Shown one piece after another: positions 7,218 through 15,788 of a stretch of 64,000 nt of DNA. Each line of letters begins with the position of its first letter. Position 1 is the first letter of the stretch. Under the pieces are notes generated by a model, which was not told the origin of the DNA, searched no databases, and saw only the letters and a list, made by a program, of their open reading frames with translations. Location: contig JAUWYL010000002.1 of assembly GCA_030615855.1 (NCBI GenBank), positions 1-64,000 on the forward strand, read 5' to 3'. The position numbers and the translations under genes are program-made. This stretch comes from a bacterium (lineage in GTDB: Bacteria; UBP18; UBA7526).

Positions 7218-7840
7218 CAAATTCCGAGGTTTATTCCCTTGTTTGCCAATCTATCTGCTCTCTTATTCTTCTCCCGGGCAATATACCTTATATCTACTTT
7301 TCTGAAGTTCTTTAAATTCTCTCTCGCCTTTTGGTAAAAATCTTTTAAAGTCTTATCCTTCACCCGATACTCACCAGCCATTTGCCTTACCAGTAGCTCA
7401 CAATCGGAATATATGGCCAAGGTTTCTGCCCCCAGACTCCTTGCTCTCTCCAAGGCGATGAGTAATGCCTGATACTCGGCCACGTTATTCGTCGTCTTCC
7501 CGATATACTCACATAGCTCGTCAACCAACTTCTTCTTTTCATCATAGATGATGACTCCCACCCCGGCTGGACCAGGGTTTCCCCGCGAGGCCCCGTCGAT
7601 ATAGATGAATAGTCTTCTCTTCAGAACAGGCAGAGGAGCAACCTCTCTCTTCATTAAGCCCAGAGCATAGGAGAGGGTGGCCCGAATATCCTCTTCAGTA
7701 ACTTTGGGGAATTCTTCACATATCTCCTTGAAAGAAGTGCCACTGGCGAGCAACTCTAAGATGAGTTCACAGGAAATCTTCGTTCCCCTAATATGTGGCT
7801 TTTCTCCCAGAACCTTGGGGTCCTTTATAATTCTACTCAT
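7217..7840 (-). CDS. DUF433-RNase HI fusion protein
   Basis: 207 residues from the ATG at 7840, which overlaps the upstream stop as ATGA. A TTG 12 nt earlier is less likely. Residues about 1-70 are a DUF433 domain (VLGEKPHIRGTKIS, then a helix-turn-helix-like stretch), best known from VapB45-like antitoxins. Residues about 75-207 are RNase HI of the RNase-H-domain type: YIDGASRGNPGP with catalytic Asp82, then NNVAEYQAL with Glu122, YSDCELL with Asp146 and NKRADRLAN with Asp196. All four acidic residues are present, so hydrolysis of RNA in RNA-DNA hybrids is expected. DUF433 presumably gives DNA binding. Such fusions are seen sporadically; the joint function is inferred. Confidence 0.9.
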   Translation of the reverse strand: MSRIIKDPKVLGEKPHIRGTKISCELILELLASGTSFKEICEEFPKVTEEDIRATLSYALGLMKREVAPLPVLKRRLFIYIDGASRGNPGPAGVGVIIYDEKKKLVDELCEYIGKTTNNVAEYQALLIALERARSLGAETLAIYSDCELLVRQMAGEYRVKDKTLKDFYQKARENLKNFRKVDIRYIAREKNKRADRLANKGINLGI

Positions 7841-8544
7841 CCTTTCTTCCAATATAAGATTCTATTGCAGACCTCGCAGGTAACGAACCTGTTGCCTTTC
7901 TTTACTTCACTCACTATCTGGGGAGGAAGGTTCATGTGGCATCCTCCGCAAGAGGAGCCTTCTAAAGGGACGATGGCCAATCCTCCTTTTCCCTGGCGTA
8001 GTTTCTCATATCGGGAAAGAGAGCCAGGACTAACCCCTTTTGCTATCTCTTGGCGGGTAATATTTATCTTGGCAATCTCCTGGTCCAGAACTTTGGTCTC
8101 CTGTTTTGCTTTCTCTTCTTCTCTGGAGAGCTCTTTCTTCTCTTCCTTCAACTCCTCTTCAATCTCTTTAATCTCTTTTATTCTTTCTTCCTCTAACTCC
8201 AGGGACTTCAAGATCTCTTCTTCTGAGGCCTCATTCTTCTCCCTAGTTAGGGCGATCTCCTCTTCCAGAGCAGCATAGGCCTTATTATCCTTAACCTGGT
8301 ATAACTGTCTCTGATACTTCTTTAGCTCCATCTCTCGGGCCTCAAGCTCCCTTTCCTCATGCCTTCTTTTCTTTTGTAAATCCCCCAGTTCCCCTTTCGC
8401 TTCATGAAGCTTTTGGTTTATCCTTTCCACCCCTTCTTTAAAGGGAATGAGTCTCTTGGGTAATCCAGCCTTCTTCTCTTCCCTTTCATCGATCTGGCTA
8501 TCGAGAGTCTGAAGCTGGGCCAAGAGTTTTAGATCCTCTAACAT
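7837..8544 (-). CDS. Zinc-ribbon coiled-coil protein (DUF164/CT398-like)
   Basis: 235 residues. Residues about 1-175 are an almost uninterrupted charged coiled coil (DLKLLAQLQTLDSQIDE start typical of the family). The C-terminus (about 195-230) is a C4 zinc ribbon with CGGC and CEVC pairs. The family (COG1579) is widespread and was linked to CT398 of Chlamydia, which contacts sigma-54 and secretion components; its general function is unknown. It is translationally coupled to the RNase H fusion, a pairing that is common for this family. Confidence 0.88.
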   Translation of the reverse strand: MLEDLKLLAQLQTLDSQIDEREEKKAGLPKRLIPFKEGVERINQKLHEAKGELGDLQKKRRHEERELEAREMELKKYQRQLYQVKDNKAYAALEEEIALTREKNEASEEEILKSLELEEERIKEIKEIEEELKEEKKELSREEEKAKQETKVLDQEIAKINITRQEIAKGVSPGSLSRYEKLRQGKGGLAIVPLEGSSCGGCHMNLPPQIVSEVKKGNRFVTCEVCNRILYWKKG

Positions 8545-8630
8545 ACCATAACCTCACCTTTTATATCACGGAAAATCGTTTTGCGATCTCGGGACACTTC
8601 ACCCCGCAAATGAAATTCTGCGGGGTTTCG

Positions 8631-8707
8631 TGGTGGGCGCAGAAGGATTCGAACCTTCGACCTCTGCCATGTGAGGGCAGCACTCTAACCTACTGAGCTA
8701 TGCGCCC
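8631..8707 (-). tRNA. tRNA-Val (anticodon CAC), CCA encoded
   Basis: The acceptor stem GGGCGCA/TGCGCCC closes the cloverleaf. The anticodon arm CTGCC-CTCACAT-GGCAG gives anticodon CAC, the T-arm contains GGTTCGAATCC, and CCA is encoded at 8631-8633. A CCCCGCA...TGCGGGG hairpin lies just downstream (8602-8625) without a T-run. Confidence 0.95.
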
Positions 8708-8869
8708 GAAACACTGATTACCGCTGACTTTAACATGGGGGGGTAAGGAGGTAAACCACGCCCCTCGTAGAGGAGCGTGGGTAAACCCTCTCTACCTTTT
8801 CTAACCCCTTTCACCCTTCTAGCATATATCTGCGATCATCTGCGTTTTGATCTGTGTCAATCTGCGTCT
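8708..8869. repeat. Repeat and palindrome spacer between the two tRNAs
   Basis: Contains CTGATTACCGCTGA near the tRNA-Val side, a hairpin CCACGCCCCTC...GAGGAGCGTGG (8756-8780), and CTGCGATCATCTGCG/ATCTGTGTCAATCTGCG units (8829-8866). These are the same families as in the rnpB insertion and the rpoD-dnaG spacer. Confidence 0.6.
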
Positions 8870-8945
8870 TGGTGGGCCCTGAAGGATTTGAACCTTCGAC
8901 CGACGGATTATGAGTCCGTTGCTCTAACCACTGAGCTAAGGGCCC
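8870..8945 (-). tRNA. tRNA with CAU anticodon, probably tRNA-Ile2 (lysidine type)
   Basis: Acceptor AGGGCCC/GGGCCCT, anticodon arm ACGGA-CTCATAA-TCCGT giving CAT, T-arm AGGTTCAAATCC, CCA encoded. The 5' half GGGCCCTTAGCTCAGTGGTT and the GGTCG variable region resemble bacterial tRNA-Ile2 more than elongator tRNA-Met. If so, TilS would convert C34 to lysidine. Identity versus tRNA-Met is an inference. Confidence 0.9.
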
Positions 8946-8948
8946 GTG

Positions 8949-8985
8949 CCTCCTCATCCGTCCCCTTCGGGGTCGGATGAGGAGG
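8949..8985. repeat. Long perfect-arm hairpin upstream of tRNA-Ile2
   Basis: Arms CCTCCTCATCCG and CGGATGAGGAGG enclose CCCC-TTC-GGGG, giving a near-continuous 16-bp stem three bases before the tRNA 5' end. No T-run is present on either side. It might be a processing site or a dispersed palindrome. Confidence 0.6.
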
Positions 8986-9199
8986 AAATCCCAAATCCCA
9001 ATATCCAAATTTCAAACAATACCCGATCACCAATAATCAAACTGTCTGAATATTAGAATTTTGAATTCGGGATTTGTTTAGTGATTGTTTCTTGTATCTT
9101 GTATCTTGTCAATTTCGCATTTTGCACTGCTAATTTTTCATTGATAATTTTGTCTGCCCGCCACAGTAAACTATCATAGGCAGGCGGGCATTGTTACTT
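8986..9199. repeat. Repeat-filled spacer between rpoD and tRNA-Ile2
   Basis: Inverted arms AAATCCCAAATCCCAA (8987) and GGGATTTG (9070), and GATCACCAATAATCAAAC against GTTTAGTGATTG. Then CTTGTAT x2/CTTGTCA 7-mers (9092-9110) and a GCCTGCC-type palindrome (9151-9189) beside the rpoD stop. No gene or clear promoter seen. Confidence 0.6.
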
Positions 9200-10900
9200 T
9201 TATTCTATGCCCCAGTCGATGTAGCTTCTGAGTCTCTTACTCCTTAAGGGATGGCGAAGCTTTCTTAGGGCCTTGGCCTCGATCTGACGTACCCTCTCCC
9301 GGGTAACGTTGAAGATGGTCCCCACCTCTTCTAAGGTCCGGGGGGAGCCATCGTCTAGGCCAAAGCGAAGCCTCAGCACCCTTGCCTCCCTCTCAGATAG
9401 TGTGGATAGAACCTTTCTTATTTCTTCCTGGAAGAGTGAGAAGGCGGTAACCTTGGCTGGGGAGGCAGCCTTCTCATCCTCGATGAAATCCCCGAATAGA
9501 CTATTCCCCTCCTCTCCGATAGGGGTCTCCAGGGAGATGGGGTTCTGGGAGATTCTCAGTATCTTCTGCACTTTGACTAGGGGGAACTTCATGACTTTTG
9601 CGATCTCTTCTGGGGTGGGCCCCCTTCCCATCTCCTGAACCAGATGGCGTGAGGTGCGGATCAGTTTATTGATAGTTTCGATCATGTGGACCGGGATCCT
9701 TATGGTCCTCGCTTGATCAGCAATTGCTCTAGTAATGGCCTGCCTTATCCACCAGGTAGCATAAGTAGAGAACTTATATCCTCGTTTATATTCAAACTTG
9801 TCCACCGCCCTCATGAGACCTATATTCCCTTCCTGAATGAGGTCTAAGAAGGAGAGTCCGCGATTCACATATCTCTTGGCAATGGAGACCACCAGTCTCA
9901 GGTTGGCCTGAACCATGGCCGTCTTTGCTCTATGTCTCTTCTCCTCCTCAACCTCAATCTTTCTAGCCAGCTCTTTTAGGGTAGCGGCCTTGTGGCCGGT
10001 CTTCCTTTCTACCTCCCGGATCTTGGCCAGAAGTTTTTTGATCTCACCACTTGTCTTCTTAAGTTTTTCATAATCTATTCTCTTTCTTGGTTTTTTCCTT
10101 AACTTTTTCAGGCGCTTCTCCATCTTCTCATAAGAAAGGCCACATCTTCTCTCAATCTTCTTAATCTCTTTTTCCATCTCTTCTATTCTTTGGACATACT
10201 TCAGCACCTTCTGAGCGATTCTTTCTACTTCCCGGGGTTGAAGGTTGAGCTCCTTTAGGCTCTGAGCAATTCTCTTCTTCTCTACTTTTATTCTCTCTTT
10301 TAATTCTTCCCCTTTCCTCTTCCCCATTCTTTCTTGGAGGAGGCGCTTATTGGCTCGAGCAATAGAGTTCTTTGCCCTTTTAATTCTTCTCGTCAATTGC
10401 AAGACCTTCTGGATCATTTTCTCTTCCTCTTCCTCAATGGTAATAGCCCTCACCAGAAGGTGAGAGAAGTTTTCTATTCTCATTCTTCTCTTTTCCAGGC
10501 GAGTCGCAGTGGAGAGGACCTCATTCGGGGTAAGAGAGATCTTTAGTACAATCTCCTTCAATCTATCCTGGGTCTCTTCTATTCGCGTTGCCAGGGCAAG
10601 CTCCTGGGGACGAGTAAGAAGGGGGGTTCTGCCCATCTGGGTGAGATACATTCTTACCGGGTCCTCAATCCTTCCCTCTGCCGGGGGCAGTTTCTCTAAA
10701 GGAATAGGCCTCTCTTTTAGATCCCTGACCGCTATCCCTTTCTTCTCTAAAGCAATTAGAATATCATCGATTTCGCGGGAGGCGATGACCTTTGGGGGGA
10801 GGGCCTCATTCAGTTCATCCCAGGTGAGATACCCTTTCTTCTTACCTAAGCTAACCAGTTTCTTTAGAATACGGGAAGATATCTTTTTCTTCTTAACCAT
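9200..10900 (-). CDS. rpoD: RNA polymerase primary sigma factor RpoD (sigma-70)
   Basis: 566 residues from the ATG at 10900, chosen for its AGGAGGGAGA ribosome-binding site; the frame is open further upstream only through repeats. Region 1.1-like N-terminus, region 1.2 ([12 protein letters not shown], about residue 82), a long charged non-conserved region rich in Lys/Arg/Glu, region 2 ([19 protein letters not shown], then [15 protein letters not shown]), region 3 ([11 protein letters not shown]) and region 4 ([15 protein letters not shown], then [20 protein letters not shown]). Directs core polymerase to the TTGACA/TATAAT promoters seen in this window. It lies just upstream of the tRNAs and downstream of dnaG, the common macromolecular-synthesis pairing. 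Confidence 0.97.
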   Translation of the reverse strand: MVKKKKISSRILKKLVSLGKKKGYLTWDELNEALPPKVIASREIDDILIALEKKGIAVRDLKERPIPLEKLPPAEGRIEDPVRMYLTQMGRTPLLTRPQELALATRIEETQDRLKEIVLKISLTPNEVLSTATRLEKRRMRIENFSHLLVRAITIEEEEEKMIQKVLQLTRRIKRAKNSIARANKRLLQERMGKRKGEELKERIKVEKKRIAQSLKELNLQPREVERIAQKVLKYVQRIEEMEKEIKKIERRCGLSYEKMEKRLKKLRKKPRKRIDYEKLKKTSGEIKKLLAKIREVERKTGHKAATLKELARKIEVEEEKRHRAKTAMVQANLRLVVSIAKRYVNRGLSFLDLIQEGNIGLMRAVDKFEYKRGYKFSTYATWWIRQAITRAIADQARTIRIPVHMIETINKLIRTSRHLVQEMGRGPTPEEIAKVMKFPLVKVQKILRISQNPISLETPIGEEGNSLFGDFIEDEKAASPAKVTAFSLFQEEIRKVLSTLSEREARVLRLRFGLDDGSPRTLEEVGTIFNVTRERVRQIEAKALRKLRHPLRSKRLRSYIDWGIE

Positions 10901-11076
10901 TCTCCCTCCTTGTAAACGCTGATACTTAATGCACTTCGTTTGCCTTAAGATGTTGCCGCTGATATAGTGCGCAGATTGCCGCTGATAATCTGCGGTCATT
11001 GCTTAATATTTATGCTCTCTCGGATGCCAACGAAGCGCATCCGGCATCTGCGTTTTGATCTGCGGTCATCTGCGTA
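10901..11076. repeat. CTGATAATCTGCGG-type repeat spacer between dnaG and rpoD
   Basis: Units such as GCCGCTGATAATCTGCGG, GCGCAGATTGCCGCTGAT and ATCTGCGGTCATCTGCG fill the spacer in both orientations. An inner palindrome GGATGCCAACGAAGCGCATCC sits at 11022-11042. This family matches the extra sequence in rnpB. Confidence 0.7.
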
Positions 11077-12849
11077 TTAGCCGCGAAAGTGCTTTAAAAG
11101 TTCCAGATAGCGCATCCTCTTTTCTTGGCTAATAGCCCCCTTCTTCTCCAGAACCTCTCTAATCTCTTTCTCTAATCTCCGATACTCCAACTTCAGCTTA
11201 CTATCCTTAATGGCCTTTATTAGATCATTGAGTACTCTCTCCTTTCTGGGATACTCTTTCTTCTCCATGAGAAGGGAGGTGACCATCTGGCTCAAATCGG
11301 GATCCTTTAACTGGTCCATTATCCTAGCTGGGGAAAGAGGTTCTTCTCTGGTGCTCAAATCGAAGATTGCCTGGGCAATCCTTTTATACTCCGGATGAAC
11401 AAAATCATCTGGTCCGAGCTTCTCCTGGACTAAAGGGATAAGGCTTTCATCCTTCAGAAGAAGTTGTATGAGAGCGGCCTCTGCTTTAAGGAGGAGATTG
11501 GAGGGTCTAGAGCCTACCCGCAGGGCTTCTTTTGAGAAAGGACGGCCGCTTCTTATCTTCTTCAATTCTATCCAGAGGATTTCCTCCTCTAAAGAGAGCT
11601 TTTGGGAAAGCCACTTTATCTCCTCCCTCTGGCGGATGAGGTTCCTCTCTTTGGCTATGGTGGGAAGAAGATCCTCTGCTATAGCAATCTTTCCCTCTAC
11701 CTTCTTCGGATCAAACCTGTCCTTGGCCAGCTGAAATCTCCACTCAATTAAAGGGACGGCCTGGAAGAGGAGGGCTTGGGAGAGAAGCTTAGAGAAGGCC
11801 TCTTTGCCCTTATCTTGGACGAAGGTATCTGGATCATAGCCTCTGGGAAGGGAGGTTACCTTTACCCTTACTCCCTGCTCCAGAAAGAGATCCAAGCCCC
11901 TTAAGGTTGTTTGAATTCCAGCCACATCGGCATCATAGAGCATGGTGACCTGAGTGGAGAATCTTTTTAAACGATAGACCTGGCCAGGGGTCAAAGAAGT
12001 CCCCATAGAGGCAATAAAATTCTGAAATCCTTCCTGATGGGGCAGGATGACGTCCATATAACCCTCAACGATTACCGCTTCTCCCTTAGAGCGGATAGCC
12101 TCTTTCGCCCAGTTTAATCCATAGAGCGTCCTACCTTTATCATAGATCGGGGTCTGAGGAGAGTTGAGATATTTTGGCTCACCATCACCCAATACCCTCC
12201 CTCCAAATCCCACCACCCTATTCTGAAGATCAAAGATGGGGAAGATGATTCGATTCCAGAAGTAGGGCTTCCCTTGAGATGTTAGGAGTCCCCCTTTTAC
12301 TAATAATTCCTGGTCAAAGCCTTTCTCCTTAAGCCAGGATAGGAGCCCATTCCAAAAGGAAGGGGCATAGCCCAAATTGAATTTTTCAACCGATTCCTTC
12401 TTTATCCCCCGGCCTCTGAGATATTCATAAGCCTTTTTCCCTAAAGGATGTTTTAAGAAAAGATTATGAAAGTAATTAGCAACCAATCCGTTCAACTGAT
12501 AGAGTCTCTCTTTTTCCTTGGCCAGGATCTCTTCTTTCCCTGTCTTAGTGATCTCTGGGAGGGAAATCCCAGCCTTCTTGGCCAGCCTCCTCACCGCTTC
12601 CGGGAATGAGATATTCTCATACTTCATCAGGAAGTTGAAGACATTCCCCCCGATTCCACAGCCAAAACAATGAAAGATTTGCTTCTCCGGACTGACTATA
12701 AAGGAGGGAGTTTTTTCTGTATGAAAGGGGCAGAGAGCCTTGAAGTTCCTTCCTGTCTTCTTTAAGACAACATAATCCCCAATAACAGAGACGATGTCGT
12801 TTGCTTCCCGGATTCTATCTAAGAGGGCATCAGAAATACGATCACTCAT
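11077..12849 (-). CDS. dnaG: DnaG DNA primase
   Basis: 590 residues. Synthesises RNA primers at the replication fork. The N-terminal CHC2 zinc finger has CPFH (about 41-44) and CFGCG (about 62-66). The catalytic core has the Toprim motifs VIVEGYMDVI and LYDADVAG (about 260-320). The C-terminal domain (about 440-590) is the DnaB-interacting region and is ordinary in length. The start MSDRISDALLDRIREANDI matches the family. The C-terminal residues run into the repeat spacer before rpoD. Confidence 0.96.
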   Translation of the reverse strand: MSDRISDALLDRIREANDIVSVIGDYVVLKKTGRNFKALCPFHTEKTPSFIVSPEKQIFHCFGCGIGGNVFNFLMKYENISFPEAVRRLAKKAGISLPEITKTGKEEILAKEKERLYQLNGLVANYFHNLFLKHPLGKKAYEYLRGRGIKKESVEKFNLGYAPSFWNGLLSWLKEKGFDQELLVKGGLLTSQGKPYFWNRIIFPIFDLQNRVVGFGGRVLGDGEPKYLNSPQTPIYDKGRTLYGLNWAKEAIRSKGEAVIVEGYMDVILPHQEGFQNFIASMGTSLTPGQVYRLKRFSTQVTMLYDADVAGIQTTLRGLDLFLEQGVRVKVTSLPRGYDPDTFVQDKGKEAFSKLLSQALLFQAVPLIEWRFQLAKDRFDPKKVEGKIAIAEDLLPTIAKERNLIRQREEIKWLSQKLSLEEEILWIELKKIRSGRPFSKEALRVGSRPSNLLLKAEAALIQLLLKDESLIPLVQEKLGPDDFVHPEYKRIAQAIFDLSTREEPLSPARIMDQLKDPDLSQMVTSLLMEKKEYPRKERVLNDLIKAIKDSKLKLEYRRLEKEIREVLEKKGAISQEKRMRYLELLKHFRG

Positions 12850-12962
12850 TTGACCTCACTATATATTCTGGGTTAACGGTTTACCCGTCCTTCACTTACG
12901 TTCAGGACTGTTTACCGTCTACCGTTTTTTCACCGTAAACCGTACACCGTTAACCGTAAACG
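12850..12962. repeat. GTTTACC/CCGTAAA inverted 7-mer arrays upstream of dnaG
   Basis: Forward arm GGTTAACGGTTTACC at 12872-12886, centre CGTCCTTCACTTACGTTCAGGACTG palindrome-like, then ACTGTTTACCGTCTACCG. The inverted arm has ACCGTAA, ACCGTAC, ACCGTTA, ACCGTAA units at 12932-12960. Same family as spacers near 21.6, 25.3, 30.8, 32.4 and 33.6 kb. Confidence 0.8.
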
Positions 12963-13922
12963 TTACTTTTTGTGTTTATATCTTCCGAATCCCGAGCAGG
13001 GAATGATGGTGAGTCTTCCCTTCTTCTCTATCTCATCTAAAAGAAGATTTATTCCTAGGGTGTCGCTTGCCATATGGCCGGCAACGATGATATTGATGTG
13101 ATGCTTCTCCGCCTCTTTATAATGTTTCTCAGAGATATGCATGCCCACAATGGTTCCCACCCCGGCAGTAGATAACTTCTCAAATATCTTCTCCGATCCT
13201 TCCGTTCCTCCGGTCATATCGACAAATACCTTTCCTGCGCTCCTTTCCTTCCTTCCAATGATCACCTTGGGGCCGGCATTGCTCTTGAAGGATTCTTTAT
13301 ATTCTGGGATTCTCTTTAGGATCTCCATCACTTCTTCCACAGTATCCGGTTTCTCCCTATCCATGACCTTCTTCAAATAGGTGGCTACCATGTTATCTGC
13401 CGGGGTATGGATGCACAGGAAGGGGATATCCAAAAGCCTTGCCATATCCACAGCCCTCATATAATTGACAGGAAGGACCTTCCTCTCCACTTCCTTTATC
13501 CTGGATTCCAATAAATCCTCTGCCACATTTATTGGGATGCCATACTGGGATAGGATCTGGGCCTGCATGCCCATTACCTCATAGAAGGAGGCATAGGCCC
13601 GGCCAGCAGGATGGTGGGAGAGAGCCAGGTCTATTTTCTTTCCTTGAGCACGTAATCTATCTGCCAAAAGGAGCTCTCCTTCCCCGATATCTATCCCCAC
13701 TAAGAGGGTCTTGATCTCTTTATCTGAATCCCCATAAAGTATCCTGGTATCACTATAGGGATGAGCGAGTTTCTCTAAATCGAAGTCCCTCTTCTCTTCC
13801 TTTGCTAACTTATCATATTCTTTCCTTCGCCTCTTTAGGACTTTCTCTACCTCTCTCTTTCCCCTGGGGTCATTTGCCATTCCCTTTTCCACTGCCAATC
13901 TATGGATTCTCTCCAGTTTCAT
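12963..13922 (-). CDS. NIF3 (NGG1p-interacting factor 3) family protein
   Basis: 319 residues. A basic coiled N-terminal segment (about 1-60) precedes the NIF3 fold with the metal-site SHHPAG motif (about 117-122) and a late GHMASDTLGINLLL (about 283-296). NIF3/YbgI proteins are dimetal proteins often annotated GTP cyclohydrolase I type 2, though function is unproven. This subtype, with a long N-terminal helix and without the usual inserted domain, is commonly labelled NGG1p-interacting factor. Co-orientation with dnaG may be incidental. Role unknown. Confidence 0.85.
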   Translation of the reverse strand: MKLERIHRLAVEKGMANDPRGKREVEKVLKRRRKEYDKLAKEEKRDFDLEKLAHPYSDTRILYGDSDKEIKTLLVGIDIGEGELLLADRLRAQGKKIDLALSHHPAGRAYASFYEVMGMQAQILSQYGIPINVAEDLLESRIKEVERKVLPVNYMRAVDMARLLDIPFLCIHTPADNMVATYLKKVMDREKPDTVEEVMEILKRIPEYKESFKSNAGPKVIIGRKERSAGKVFVDMTGGTEGSEKIFEKLSTAGVGTIVGMHISEKHYKEAEKHHINIIVAGHMASDTLGINLLLDEIEKKGRLTIIPCSGFGRYKHKK

Positions 13923-14030
13923 CCTGTTAGACCTCCTTTCTCAATTTTTATCCTGCAAATATCCTATTTTTTATAAAAATTACTTTTCCTCCTGTTACAC
14001 CTGTGATTTATTTAGGTCTAACGGGATTCA
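13923..14030. repeat. Spacer flanked by inverted CCTGTTAGACCT / AGGTCTAACGGG
   Basis: The spacer begins with CCTGTTAGACCT and ends with AGGTCTAACGGG, arms about 80 bases apart. The interior is AT-rich with CCTGCAAATATCC and CTCCTGTTACACCTG. The same CCCGTTA unit recurs in the dnaK-dnaJ spacer. Confidence 0.6.
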
Positions 14031-14834
14031 TTAAGATTTACCTCCTTCTTTGACCAATTCCTTTAAGATTTGATCTATCTCAATCTTTTCTATCTCCGCC
14101 TTCAATCTCTTTTTAAGTTCTCCCATCTCAATCTCATCAATCGATTTTTTTAAGGCTTCTTTGATCTCCCCCACTTTTTCCTTACTAATTCCTTTTTTTA
14201 CCAGGGTCTCCATCGTCTCTCTATCCAGTTTTTCTCTCAACATCTCCTTGATTTTATTGCGCACCATGGCTTCCTGGTTTTTCTTGGGAAGGACCGGGAC
14301 TTTGGGAAAGAACTTTTGATATTCGAATTTCTTCCCAGAAGGAATTGCCTTGACTACTAAATTGTAAAAGGCTGGGGCAAGGCCCCTTACGGGTTCTACC
14401 AGGAGGGTCTTATTGAATTCGTCTTTCAATCTTTCTTCCATGCTCGGGAGGGGTGAAGAAAGGAGGAGGGAGGCATTTAGGAGGAGACTTAGGATGAGAG
14501 CCAGTTTCAAGACTCCGAATCCTCCTCCTCCAATCATGTCCAGCCACCTTATGGCCAGGAACCTGGTTGCTCGACGCAAGAAGAGGCCCAAGAGATAGCA
14601 GGCTCCGGCAACAATAAAGGAGATTAAAAGGAACCCAACGCCGTTAGCCACCATGACCGGCCAATTGAAGAGGCTTACCAGGTAATTTCCCAAGGTCTGG
14701 AAGTGATGGAAGGCAATGATAACTGCTAAAACAATTCCCAATAACTGAAAGACCTCTCTAAAGAATCCCTTGAATAATCCTCTGATCAGGCCATAGGCTA
14801 AAGCGATAACGATTACTCCATCTAACCAGTTCAT
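14031..14834 (-). CDS. CvpA family membrane protein with long C-terminal extension
   Basis: 267 residues from the ATG at 14834 (GGAGGGGAG ribosome-binding site). Four hydrophobic helices within about residues 1-125, starting MNWLDGVIVIALAYGLIRG, match the CvpA/colicin V production family. Such proteins affect envelope or bile-acid tolerance in enterobacteria, but a biochemical role is not established. Typical CvpA is about 160-180 residues. Here residues 150-267 add a highly charged, probably helical cytoplasmic tail (repeated KEALKKSIDEIE-type stretches). It is the last gene before the yqeY-rpsU pair in map order. Confidence 0.87.
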   Translation of the reverse strand: MNWLDGVIVIALAYGLIRGLFKGFFREVFQLLGIVLAVIIAFHHFQTLGNYLVSLFNWPVMVANGVGFLLISFIVAGACYLLGLFLRRATRFLAIRWLDMIGGGGFGVLKLALILSLLLNASLLLSSPLPSMEERLKDEFNKTLLVEPVRGLAPAFYNLVVKAIPSGKKFEYQKFFPKVPVLPKKNQEAMVRNKIKEMLREKLDRETMETLVKKGISKEKVGEIKEALKKSIDEIEMGELKKRLKAEIEKIEIDQILKELVKEGGKS

Positions 14835-14912
14835 CTCCCCTCCTTCGCTTTGCTCAGTCGGGAGTGAACAGTGAACAGTGAACAGTTTACAATTCGCGTT
14901 GATTCGCGTTGG
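14835..14912. repeat. GTGAACA and ATTCGCGTT repeat spacer
   Basis: Three GTGAACA 7-mers (14862-14885) next to the CTTCGCTTTGCTC motif, then ATTCGCGTTG x2 (14893-14910). The ATTCGCGT family continues into the yqeY coding end (14940-14957), encoding TKRESTRIT near its C-terminus. Confidence 0.75.
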
Positions 14913-15404
14913 TTATTTAGGTTCATCTGCTTCTGTTATTCGCGTAGATTCGCGTTTTGTGAGCCTCTCCCTGACTAGCTGATTAACTACCTTACCATCT
15001 GCTCTTCCCTTAGTCTTTCCCATGACAGCGCCCATTACCTTCCCCATATCCTTCACGTCTTTCGCGCCTATTTCCTCAATCGTCTCCTCTATTATTCTTC
15101 CTAGTTCCTCTGGAGAAAACTCTTTGGGCAGATATTCTTTGATAATCTCGAGTTCTTTGGTTTCTTTCTCCACCAGGTCTTCTCGCTTACCTTTCTTATA
15201 TTCCTCAATTGACTCTTTTCTCTTCTTGGCTTCAGTGCTTAAGGCACCAATGAGATCAGACTCTTTCAGTTCCTTATTCTTCCCCTTAGCGATTTCTAGG
15301 TTTTTAATTGCTGCTAAGAGAAGGCGGATGGTGGAGAGCCTCAAGGTATCCTTCTCCCTCAGGGCCTTTCTCATATCCTCATTCAACTTTTCCTTTAGAT
15401 TCAT
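14913..15404 (-). CDS. yqeY: GatB/YqeY domain protein
   Basis: 163 residues. The YqeY domain is related to the tail of GatB/GatE amidotransferases and may bind tRNA; its own function is unsettled. Seen: [19 protein letters not shown] start, [13 protein letters not shown], and the hallmark [16 protein letters not shown] and [19 protein letters not shown] segments. Start overlaps the rpsU stop by four bases (ATGA). The last 15 residues are encoded by the ATTCGCGT repeat, so the natural C-terminus has apparently been extended by an array. Pairing with rpsU is conserved across many bacteria. Confidence 0.93.
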   Translation of the reverse strand: MNLKEKLNEDMRKALREKDTLRLSTIRLLLAAIKNLEIAKGKNKELKESDLIGALSTEAKKRKESIEEYKKGKREDLVEKETKELEIIKEYLPKEFSPEELGRIIEETIEEIGAKDVKDMGKVMGAVMGKTKGRADGKVVNQLVRERLTKRESTRITEADEPK

Positions 15405-15658
15405 CTTCTCCCTCTCCCCCTCTCTCTTCCTTTTCCTCCTCCTCTTCCTCTTTCTATTCTGCCTCTCCTTGCTCGGGCGAGTCTCTTCCTGCGGCGCTTT
15501 TCGGCCTCAATCTTCTTTCTCCTTCTCTTCTCAGAGGGCTTCTCATAATGCCTTCTCTTCTTTGCTTCTGAAAGGATGCCCGATCTCTGAAGTGCTCTCT
15601 TGAATCTTCTCAGGGCCTCTTCGATAGACTCATGTTCTCTTACTTCTATCTTTGCCAT
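15401..15658 (-). CDS. rpsU: 30S ribosomal protein S21 with basic extension
   Basis: 85 residues. The first about 58 match S21 ([20 protein letters not shown], then [17 protein letters not shown]). S21 sits on the 30S platform near the anti-SD region. The C-terminal 25 residues are an extreme Arg/Gly/Lys tail, longer than in most S21 proteins. An AGGAGG-like GAAGGAGGTGTTTATTG precedes the ATG at 15658. Coupled to yqeY. Confidence 0.93.
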   Translation of the reverse strand: MAKIEVREHESIEEALRRFKRALQRSGILSEAKKRRHYEKPSEKRRRKKIEAEKRRRKRLARARRGRIERGRGGGKGRERGRGRR

Positions 15659-15788
15659 TCAATAAACACCTCCTTCTAAACGCGATTTTCTTGTATTGCT
15701 TACTGCTTGGGTCCATAGACCGCGAATAGTCGCGAATTCTTTTATTCGCGTAGATTCGCGTGTTTTTAGATTCGCGATGATTTGCGTC
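15659..15788. repeat. ATTCGCG-family repeat spacer between HIT gene and rpsU
   Basis: Many ATTCGCG/TCGCGAAT units (AATAGTCGCGAATTC, ATTCGCGTAGATTCGCG, TTAGATTCGCGATG) from about 15720 to 15785. An apparent 70-residue frame crossing it is a repeat artefact. Confidence 0.75.

Noticed and set aside
10901-10999. N-terminal extension of RpoD
   Set aside because: Encoded wholly by spacer repeats; the ATG at 10900 has a strong ribosome-binding site and a normal family start.
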